From Mesocentrotus franciscanus (Eukaryota > Echinodermata > Echinoidea > Camarodonta > Strongylocentrotidae): a stretch of 64,000 bases of DNA. Position 1 is the first letter of the stretch. Every line of letters starts with the position of its first letter. Under the pieces are notes generated by a model. It did no database searches, was not told where the DNA came from, and worked only from the letters and a program-made list of their open reading frames with translations. Positions 14,508 through 24,500 of this stretch are shown one piece after another. Made by a program: the position numbers and the translations under genes. The stretch covers positions 33,607,216 through 33,671,215 of the forward strand of contig CP137674.1 of NCBI GenBank assembly GCA_037976565.1. Reading direction: 5' to 3'.

Positions 14508-14509
<2 letters not shown>
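12852..14509. other. GC-richer stretch then AT-rich DNA
   Basis: 12,880-13,380 is clearly richer in G and C than its surroundings, a possible promoter or first-exon area for the minus-strand exon at 12.65 kb. The remainder is AT-rich with nothing recognised. Confidence 0.4.

Positions 14510-14545
<36 letters not shown>
14510..14545 (+). repeat. (AT)n microsatellite
   Basis: Uninterrupted ATAT run of about 35 bases. Confidence 0.95.
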
Positions 14546-14548
<3 letters not shown>

Positions 14549-14655
14549 TACACATATATAAACCTTAAGCAACGTAAACAATAAACCCTACATTAATAGT
14601 ACTATTTGAAATGTTGATTGTGATTGTGATAGCCACTTCCTTTATCTACTGGCTC

Positions 14656-15211
14656 TTAAAGGGCAAGTCCGATCTATTTGCAATAAATAGAGAAAACTCA
14701 AACAAACAAAACGGTGAAAGTGTCCTCAGAATTGGTCGAAAAATAAGAAAATTTTGAAATTTTAAAGTTTCGCATAGTTTCATGAAACAGTGATATGTAT
14801 CACATAGGCTGTATGCATATTAGCGAGTTGATGGAGCTATCCCCCCACTATTCCTCATATATTTTGTTTATGAATTTTTTTTTATTTTTTTTTTGGACAC
14901 ATCTGTATACCCCAAAAATGTCCTTTCCATTATAATGAGGTACAAGCCAATATTCCAAGAACAGAAAAGTTATATTTTTTCTTAAATTTATCACTGTTTA
15001 TGTACAAAACTAAGAGAGAAAAGGGAGGGGGTGACATCAGCTCTATATAATTATGATACATATCACTGTTTCGTTATATTATGCGAATCTTTAAAATTCC
15101 CCAATTTTTGTATTTTTCATCCGATTTTGATGAAACTTTCACTATTTTGCTTGCTTACTATTTCTCTATTTATTTATTTCAACTTGCAAATGGGTGGGAC
15201 TTGACCTTTAA
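14656..15211. mobile_element. TTAA-flanked foldback element
   Basis: Ends read TTAA-AGGGCAAGTCC on the left and GGACTTGACCT-TTAA on the right. Imperfect inverted similarity runs inward about 170 bases on each side (for example AGTGATATGTATCA against TGATACATATCACT). TTAA duplications are typical of piggyBac-type elements. Confidence 0.65.
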
Positions 15212-16408
15212 ATGAAACGACCCGCCTAAATACCAAGTAAAAATTATTTACGGGGAACAGTTCGTATTTTTCATGCACTGCTATAAATAGATTCATCTCC
15301 GTCACTGACTGCTCGCTTACTTCGCTCGCTCACGAACAGACCATCACAAGTTTATGATCTGTTATCCCATTCTATTGTATATTAATGGATTGTAATACTA
15401 GAGGTGTTGAATGTCTGCAATTTTCTGTTTCCTTCCATATATCTTTGTTTTTACAGGAACAGTAATACTTCAGTTTACATACGATGAAACCCCTTACTAA
15501 CACATTCTAGACATGTCTTGACTTTTATATAACAATACCCACTTTCCTTCATCACTTTGTATGACTTATACCATTGAATTTTTTGTAATTTACATGTGAT
15601 TAATAAACAAAAATGTTTCGAAATTGCCATTGTTCAAATGATGCATTGGAAGAATAAAGATGTTGTGGATAAGAAAACAAAATTGTTTAAATGAGACGCT
15701 GTTTTAATGAACCAAATCTAATTTTGCTAGGAATACGGAAGAAGCAAACCAGATATGGTGACTATAAATTTATCAAAAATCAACCGTTCTACAGTAGGCA
15801 CGCAGAGACCACTAAAGGGCATTGTTCGCTCAAACCGTGTTTGTTTTATTCCATTTTATTTCGTTTATAACTCAACCCTCTGAGGTTTTGATCGTTTTGC
15901 GGATAAGAGTGACGTATACCCGCATACAGCTGATGATATATCGTCAAATTAAACCACCAGAGAATTGAAAATGTCAGAGTAAAGGGCATGTGTTTATATA
16001 TGGATTGCTTTCTCTACATGCCGATACAATACAGTTCTCTGCAAGAAGAGAGAAATGTACAGATCTATATCAACAAATAACAAGCATTCCCAAGCAATAT
16101 CTGCTTCCATGTTTTGGGTTGCGCGACCTCTTACTGCGTAGCAATGAACTATTTTATCATAATGATAATAATGATAACCTAACTTATATAATAGCCTATA
16201 ATGATGTCGTATGAGGCCGGCCCAAAAATTATTGTGGGAATCATTTTCGGCAATATCTTAATCTCTTAATTCCCTGTAACACAGTAATGTTAGCATTGTG
16301 AGCTGATTTCTTTGGGGCGAAAAAATTGCTATCATAATAAAACATATGTGCTAAGGAAGTCAAGACGGAAGAGAAAAAAAGACCGAATGGATCAAAAGAT
16401 AACGTCCA
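15212..16408. other. No gene recognised
   Basis: AT-rich, with a CGCTTACTTCGCTCGCTCAC motif at 15,313 of the kind seen in dispersed repeats (a related form is at 36,760). Confidence 0.5.
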
Positions 16409-16567
16409 GGGCCCCGTCGCATAAAACTTACGATTGATGGTAACTTTGCCATCAATGGCAACTACCATGGTAACAGGGCTCAACAGCCAATCAAAACCAA
16501 GGTTTCCATGGTAGTTACCATTGATGGCAAAGTTACCATCAATGGTAAGTTTTGTGCAACGGGATCC
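16409..16567. mobile_element. MITE-like foldback element, nearly complete palindrome
   Basis: Arms of about 62 bases (16,409-16,470 and 16,505-16,567) begin GGGCCCCGTCGCATAAAACT and are complementary with few mismatches, around a ~35-base loop. No clear target duplication. Confidence 0.75.
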
Positions 16568-17294
16568 AGAAGATGTTTCCTCCGCATTGGATGGTAATCA
16601 CTGAAAACAGAAATCCAATTTGTTTCTTTACAAGCATTTTCAAAACTGCTAATTTTTATATGAAATAATTCACTTTCATTATACATTGTACAAATAATAC
16701 AAAGCACTTTTAGAAACCAGAACATGGGTCAATAAAAAGAAGAAGAATAAGAAGATGGAAATAGAACAGAAGGAGAAGAAGAAGTAGAAGGAAATAAGAA
16801 ACTAATTAGATTGTCTAGACTTTTCAAGTCGCCCTTCTCCATGCCATAAGCTCATGAATGTCTTTCATTCGTCATCTATTTGATCTTGCAAGTATTGCCT
16901 TTCAGGTAAGCCTATGGCCGTGATCCAAGATTGTGTTTTATTGGAAAGTGTCTTTATTTATAGCCCTCTAGTGGTAATAAAATCTTATCAAATCATTGTA
17001 AATGGTGTTCACATGACACTCTGGCGGGATTAGGAGTATGTGATGTACATTACTGTGGGTTTCAATCCAAGAGAGGGTGGAATGGGGGGACACCTTACAC
17101 GTTTTTTTACATGGAAAGGGGGGGGGCGGCATGGTACCAATATCGCAACTCTCTGATTTTCAAGAGTGGTAAAATTAATCTTTTAGGGATTGCAAATCGA
17201 GTGATTTCCGCCCCCTCCCAAAGGTAATGTCGGTAAAACGTACCTCACATGAAAGCGAGGGAGGAGGGCTGGTCGGGGGCAGGGAGATGGGGGC

Positions 17295-17945
17295 ACAGTG
17301 CCCCACTTACTTTTCAAGTACCCCTTTAGTGCCCCTTTTACATAGGAAAAGTGCCCCCTTTTACTTCAGATAAATGCTCCTTACCACCTCTGATGGGTGC
17401 CCCCTTTAACAATGATAATTGCCCCTATTCAAATCTGAGAGGTGCCCCTTTTTATTGTAGCAAGTGCCCTTTTCCTTTTGTAGTAAGTGCCCCTTCCCCT
17501 TCTGATAAGTTCCCTTTTCATCTCTGATAAGTGCCCTTTTCACTCTGATAAATGCCGTTTTCCTTTTTTCATGTTCATTAAGAGCCCCCTACCCTTTTTA
17601 TAAATGCCCCTTCTCATACCTCTGATAAATGCCTCTATTCATCTAAGATGAATGCCCCTTTTCAGGTACAAGAAGTGCCCCTTACCACCTTTGATAAGTT
17701 CTCCTTTACCTCTTATAATTGCCTCTTTTCAAATTTGAGAGGTGCCCCTTATATTTTGACAAGTGTCTATTTTCCTTTGTATGCCCCCTTTTCATTCTTA
17801 TTAGTGCCCTTTTTCATCTCTGATAAGCGCCCCTTTTATTTTGTCACGTGCCTTCTTATCTTTTCTAATAAGTGCCATTTTACTTCTGATAATTGCCCCT
17901 TTCCCATTCTCATCAGTGCCTTTTATCTTTCTGCTCATTATTAAA
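17295..17945 (+). repeat. Degenerate minisatellite, GTGCCCCTTTT-rich unit
   Basis: About 25-30 imperfect units of roughly 20-25 bases with the consensus GTGCCCCTTTT-(a/c)-CTCTGATAA. The units vary in length and sequence, so the array is old. The frame crossing it is an artefact. Confidence 0.8.
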
Positions 17946-18773
17946 TAGGGATTTATCTTTCTTTATATAATTATGAATATTTTATGAAAATATGTCATGC
18001 TTATATCTAAGGCTTTAAACAGAAACTGAATTCAACTGATTTTACACGTATGTTTCCCTTTTTTTTAAATCAATATTTTGAAGTTAGGTCAATACGTACA
18101 ATACAAAGGGAAAAGAAATATAAAATTAATTATACTAAACAAAACTAACAACCCCCAAAAGAACATTTATCTACAAAAGAGAACAAAAGAAGGAAATTGT
18201 TAGATAGGCCTGTGAAAAAATGTGAAGGAATAACTTGTGATATATAGAGCATTATAAAATTTGATGGGATTAAAAAAAGGGTCAACACTTGTAATATTAA
18301 TCTCCCATGAATCTCAAATAAATCATTACACTGTTAAAGTAGACATTCATTGGTTTTAAATACTGATTTAATTTGTATCATTGCATATAAGGGAAGGTTA
18401 TATACATAAGGGAAACATAAAGGAAACATAAGGGAAACATTCAAAGTAACGATTATTATCAATTTTAAAACGGTAAAATACAGCCCCACTTTCGCACTTG
18501 AAGAGCTCTCCGAACATTGACGGGATTTGTGACGTCACTCAAGGGACCAAATTAGTATAAGCAGACAATGCCCCATAACAATGCACACGTTTTTAGTACT
18601 TGTCTCGTCGTCTCATCTTCACATATTTCCCTTACTTCACCAATGTTATTCAAACTGTTTGATCTGTTGCCTCGGTCTACATTTCGGACATGGTTTTATT
18701 TTGATTGGATGCATGTATGCATCTAAAATCTAAATGTACAATGGTGTTTTCGTTACATGCCATATATAGTGAA

Positions 18774-18927
18774 GCTACATCTGATTCCTTTATTGATTTT
18801 CAAACGCTGCATTTTTCATCAAAATAAAAACATGTCCGATGATATCCATGTCTATGATTTCTGGAGGATGGTCTGGCAGGAAAATGTGACAACTATTGTC
18901 ATGGTAACGAAGCTCAAGGAAAGAAGG
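18774..18927 (+). pseudogene. Degenerate PTP-domain exon
   Basis: The frame encodes VYDFWRMVWQENVTTIVMVT followed by KLKERR and a good donor (AGAAG|GTCAGT). This is the PTP core segment DFWRMVWQ...TIVM. Upstream of it the expected FIATQGP stretch is replaced by unrelated residues with a Met-Ser-Asp-Asp joint, and no clear acceptor or neighbouring exon is seen. It is most likely an exon relic; the left limit is approximate. Confidence 0.55.
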
Positions 18928-19447
18928 TCAGTCAATAGTATTTGTACTCGAATACTAGAATTCATATGAATAAAATGTTTGTATCAATAAATTCAGTTTA
19001 ATCACGTATATTTCAGCTTTAACATCTTTCTTCATTCATTCTCAACACTTGGGTTGCTGGCATCAAGTTTCATGAGAGCTGCTAATGTCTTTTATCTAAT
19101 ATTGTGTCAAAATTTATTTTATTTTGGTATCAGGGTCATCACTGGACATTCCTGACCATGATCACCATAACAACAATGTGAATCTCAAATTATCCTGATT
19201 TATGAATGACTGATTTTTTAATCTTAAAGTTTACACAGATCTGTTGAACGTGACCACGGGTAGACACCAACAACTTTCGGGAGACCCCCTACTATTCTAT
19301 GATACAAAATTGAACATGAAATAAATATAACCATGGGTTTAAACACTGATATTTAAAGACTAACGTTTTGTTATGCTTAAAATAAGTTGCTCAATGCAAT
19401 TGGTACAAGTATAATTCTAGGAAACTAAGACGGATTATAACTATACT

Positions 19448-19640
19448 ATATGGCTTAGTCGTAGTGTAGTAGTTTAAGCACTTGGCATGAAATGCAAAGG
19501 TCGTTGGTCCGATCCCCGACACGGCACTGATGGAATTGGCAACTCAATATTCTACATTTGCCAATCCATATCCAGGAGAGAAATAGGGACATGGTGGGAT
19601 GACGAAAGCCTTTGCGTTAGTAAATGCCATATGCCCTCAA
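19448..19640 (+). mobile_element. tRNA-derived SINE head and body
   Basis: TGGCTTAGTCGTAGTGTAG resembles an A box, and GGTCCGATCCC a B box about 35 bases later. The body has no ATT tail, so the right limit is uncertain. Confidence 0.55.
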
Positions 19641-20129
19641 GATAACTATATGGTAGAAATACTGGCTGATATTTGGCACAGTCTGCCGAATTTCAAACTG
19701 CTTTAATAATCAGCCGGATTAGTTTTGTTGAGAAACGTTCAATGTGCTAATTGACAAGTTGAAACCAAACGAAATAAGTCTATTTTGTTTGTATTCTTCA
19801 TGGTTAATACTTTTTAGATGCTTACATATTGTACATTCTATAATTTTATTATCAGTATTCACATTTAATATGTGCCTAAACATTTCCTGCACATATGGTG
19901 ATATATAAATGTTGACTTGGATTGCATTATCTAACTCTATTAATCAACTTCTAATTCTACTATATAACTTTTACCTAAACATTCACCCTTACATAACACA
20001 ATGCTTCCACGTGTATTTTATATTCACAACGTATATTTCATATTTCATGTTTCACATCCCAACACATTATCGTTGACCTATTAATCAACTTGAATTCCAC
20101 TTTTTAGTAGAAGTAGAAGAAATAGAAGT

Positions 20130-20143
20130 AGTATTATTATTAT

Positions 20144-20183
<40 letters not shown>

Positions 20184-20255
20184 GATAATAATAATAATAA
20201 TAATAATAATCATAATAATAACAATACTAATAATTATGATAATAATAATGATATT
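20130..20255 (+). repeat. (TAC)n / (ATA)n microsatellite
   Basis: ATT, then TAC (about 12 units), then ATA units with variants. Confidence 0.92.
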
Positions 20256-20692
20256 TAACAATTTATAATTTATTTATTTTTGTCCACCAATGTGGTAATA
20301 ATGCTTTCGACCAGCAAATACAGGCAATAACACTAGTAATCTATACAGACATAAAGTACAGTAGAATATCGGATTTTTGTTTTGATATTTAAAAACACGA
20401 TTAACATGATGAAATATGCCTTCGTACTTTATGGCATACGACTATGTACATGACATGACTTTATATTTGCACCTGCATTGAATCATTGAAAACATATCTT
20501 AAATTTCTAAAATCGTTTTTATCAGATACCTCAGCAGATACATGTACAAGAAGGAAAAAAATGCTATTTTCCGAAAATAGAATGATATTTGGTTGCTCCA
20601 TGATGTAAGATTCGTGTTCTCTTTTACATCATTTACATCATTCAGAAAATGACAGTAGAAAACAAACTTCAATGAAGGAAGATAAGTATGTA

Positions 20693-20696
<4 letters not shown>

Positions 20697-20723
<27 letters not shown>
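20697..20723 (+). repeat. (TA)n microsatellite
   Basis: Pure TATA run. Confidence 0.92.
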
Positions 20724-21262
20724 CCATTTAAATAAACTAATCCCATACCCTGACTTTTATGTAGTGATGGAACCTAAGGGCTACAACTATTTTTGTACTC
20801 AAATTTGTCAGACATGTGTAAATCATGGTATTTCAAAAGGAAGTATTTGAATTGATCCCTAGTATCAACAGATTTGGGAGTAACGCAAGTAGACATGGTA
20901 AATGAAAACAAAGAAAGAGGAGCACAGGACGAAGGAAAGGAATCCATGATCGTTTTTGACAACTTTTCGTTATGGTATTCTAATTTGATACGTGAAAGGA
21001 AACGCCCAAGTCCTTCAGCATAGTTTTTCTCTCAGCTATTAAGATAAACTTTAATATTTCACGATAAGTTTTAAAGTATGGTTTCATCTTCAAGAAATGA
21101 TTGATACATGAACATATATATGTAATCAATTAAGACTGAAAATATTTTGTCTCTCTCTCAAAAAAAAATTAATTTCTTCTTGGTAACTCATAATCATTGT
21201 GATGGTATTGGGTCTTTCTTCCTCCCATGTATTCAATTCTTAATCAGCACATTAAGACTGTA

Positions 21263-21268
21263 TTTATT
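21263..21268 (-). terminator. Candidate polyadenylation signal of the receptor gene
   Basis: AATAAA on the minus strand about 20 bases after the stop codon. It would make an unusually short 3' UTR, and other signals further on are possible in this AT-rich DNA. Confidence 0.3.
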
Positions 21269-21286
21269 GTTTTATCATAGTACTGT

Positions 21287-21596
21287 TTAAATGCCTGACA
21301 CATTGACATAATCTCTGTTCATGGCGTCAGTTAATTCTTCGAAGTTAGCTTCTTGATCAGGTTTCTTCAGATCTTGGTAGGTATGAGGGTCGGTAAGATG
21401 CTCGTAGCTCTGAGCATCGGTATTCAGATCTTGGTAGGTATTGGTGTCAGCATTCAGGTCTTGGTAGGTATGGGGGTCAGTATTTAAGTCTTGGTAGGTA
21501 TGGACGTCTGTCTTTGACTGATCAAATACAGGGTTCTCATACTGCGGAGACGAATCGGACTCTTTCTCTTTAGACGTAGGAGTCGCTGATTCATCG
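21287..21596 (-). CDS. Receptor exon 24: cytoplasmic tail with five YxxL motifs and stop
   Basis: Acceptor acctttcag|CGATGA, stop TAA at 21,289-21,287, residues 1259-1361. Tyrosines: Y1278 (YENP), Y1293, Y1303 and Y1313 (each YQDL), Y1323 (YEHL), Y1332 (YQDL) and Y1355 (YVNV). Gaps between YxxL blocks are 6, 6, 6 and 5 residues; canonical ITAMs need 6-8. No kinase or other catalytic domain is present. The repeat is also visible in the DNA as ~30-bp units. Confidence 0.82.
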
Positions 21597-24500
21597 CTGA
21601 AAGGTAATAATATGAAAGTATAGATATGTGGGAATTTGTATGGTACTTTTAAAATGCATGTCATTAACATGATTAGTCTTTCAAGTGGGTTGCCATGACA
21701 TTTAAAAAGCGTTATGCTTTAGAATATTTAAATTGAATAGCAATTTAAAAAGTGAAGAAAGTAATTAAACAACTTTATTTAAAAAAAATAAATAAATAAA
21801 AAACAATTATAATTCAGCTTGTATTATCATGCCCATACGGTATTAGCCCCATGCATGGAGGAGTACGATGAGAATGGACTGATGAGAGGGACAAGTTAAG
21901 TACAAGGTATCTCTCTAACCTTCTTCGCTTGTAAAAGATGATGAGAATTATAGCGATAATAATCACAACAATAGCACCAACAGTGCTTCCTACGACAGTT
22001 GCTATGGAACTTGAAGAACCTCCAGACAATGGTGGGGGAACTAGGATGGTAGTGAAAAGAAATGACAGGAGTTAGAAATACCAAGGTAGCATCAGAGTTG
22101 ATAGATATATGATAAATGAATCAGATACTAGCACATGATCGTATTGTGATCAGACCGGTCCCAGTAGGTTGCTTACTAGCAAAGCTAGACATTGCTGATT
22201 CACGTATGGAAAGTTGTGTGTGTGTGCGCGCGCGACAGAGGGTGCTGCGTGTGTGGGTGTGTGATTATTGTTCAATAAATGGAAAGTATATTGACATTGT
22301 AATTTTTAATATCTATATTCTTCATTTTTCGAAATCTATTTTAGGTGTTCCATTTGTTTAATTTGTTTTACGATATTTCAAGCATTTCCATAATTATATT
22401 CTCATGGACCGTCATTATAACGCGTATTTTATTTCATTTCTTTGAGATGCCAACCTTGTTTAGTTGTAAATGTCAATGTTGGTCCTTGTTCCCCTTCACC
22501 GTTGATACCATCTCGTATCGCTGCAATCTGAGTGTCCATTCTAATTTTCAAAGCAAGTCTTAGAATTTCATATGCTTTATCTTAATATCACTGCTATCTC
22601 ACACCATTCAGAGAAAGAGAGAGGGGTAGAGGGATAGAGGAATAGGGACAGAGAGAGGGGAGGAGAGAGGAGGAAGGAAGGGGTGAACAACATGAAAGGA
22701 AAGTGCTCAGAAGGCAGGGGAAAATATATCATAGAACCTACCAATTTCAGTTTTAAATGTCAATGCTTGTCCTTGTTCTCCTTCACCGTTGATACCATCC
22801 CGTATCGCTGCAATCTGAACAGAGTACGTTGACCCTGCTTCAAGTCCACTGACGTTATACATGACCATCTCACTGGCATTCTCAGCAGACCTCTTCGATA
22901 CGGAACGGTCCGTATTGTTCATAATGCTTGGAGGTTGTACTTCTTCAGCCAGTACGACATTGCTACCTGATCGCACGTATATCTTGTATCCAACAATAGG
23001 TCCGTCCCCGGTATCAGAGCTAGGGTCCCATTGTCTCCAACCGATGGTTGCGTGGGAGTATCCAATTTCGAGTAGTTCTGGTACACCATTTAAACTTGGT
23101 AAAACTGCAAAGTGTAAAAAATTAAGACAGAAAAAGAGGGCAAAAATATAGTACTAATTTATTGTAACTCATTAGTTCCTTCATCCCCCATCCGCCCACA
23201 AAATAAGAGAAACAAATTAAAGCAGGTAACGAAACCGTTATTTGTACCGAGAAAGTTTGTAACTAGTATTTCAGTATAACCTGCAATTTATTGCATGATA
23301 TAAATATGGGACATAATCTTTTGAAATTAATATGTTCAATACTTGAAATATTAATAACCATACGTGCATCTTGGAAAAATGACCCGGCTCAGAAAACTGT
23401 TCACATTTTTGGATAAATCATGAAAGTAGATCAATATCAAAAACTGAACTTGAAAAAATAACAAAGCTGATCAGGTACTTCGAAGGCTTGTTGTGTGTTT
23501 CATGTACTCTTTAAAATGCATAGATCATTTAAAAACTTGTAGAGTAAAACATTGAAAGTGTTGCAATGAACTGCTATGGGGATTGCTTACCAAAGAAATC
23601 TCTTGGAGGTAGCCTTACGAAAGCAAACTCTGATGAATTCTCAGGGTCCCCGATGAAGCAGTAAATTGGTTCCTCTGGCCCCGTATACTCGTGGGTAAAT
23701 GAATTATTGAGGGTTGGTCCTGATGTATCAGAGCTATTGCGAGTTATCCTAAGTTCCGTAGAGGGCCTTCCTACAGCTGCCTTCACATAATCAGAAGAAA
23801 GAGTTTGCCCTGGTGACGCTGTGAAGGAACAGGAGAACATCGCCACAGTGACTCCTGGATTTGTTTTTTCCAAGCTCGTCTCAAAACGATCTAATTTTGG
23901 TAAAATAACACAACAGCATAATGAAACATGGATGACAGTTCAACAGACAGGCGGAGAGGAAGAGAGAAATGGTACAAGGGAATGACACAATTTTAAACAC
24001 TTAAAAAAATGAACTTAAAGGCAATATCCATACTTCACTATATAGCGAACATTCATAAACTTCTTTCGGATTTTATAACATGTCATTGCCATGAATAAGC
24101 ACAATCAATAGGTGATGATGATAGGTAATTGTTATATAATAATGAGGGCTGAACTATGTTGGTAAGCTTCAAATCAAAATATATTTTCGTCTTTGCTTCA
24201 CTGCTTGAATGATGTAAGCAGCTCCGAGTGATTTATAAATGTATTTTTTTATATTAATGAAAACTATGTAATTTGGAAGAGTCGAATTATGTTGAATTTC
24301 CCTAATACACCTGTATTTCAGACACTTGACAGGAGACACGTATTTCCTTCAATCCCAGTTACCTGTTTGGCATTGATCTCCCATCCATCTTGGATGACAG
24401 GTGGATGACAAACAATCACCAGTCAAGAAGTTACAATCCTCAGCACCACCAGAACAATGACATGTCTTCGAACAAGAGCCGTAACATCCTGAAACTACAC

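Larger units (their letters stand above)
18928..21262. other. No further exon recognised
   Basis: Searched by eye for a continuation of the PTP-like exon (CxxYWP, HCSAG) without success. Holds a SINE and simple repeats. Confidence 0.5.

Noticed and set aside
17648..17944. 98-residue plus-strand frame
   Set aside because: It is a chance frame through the degenerate minisatellite.
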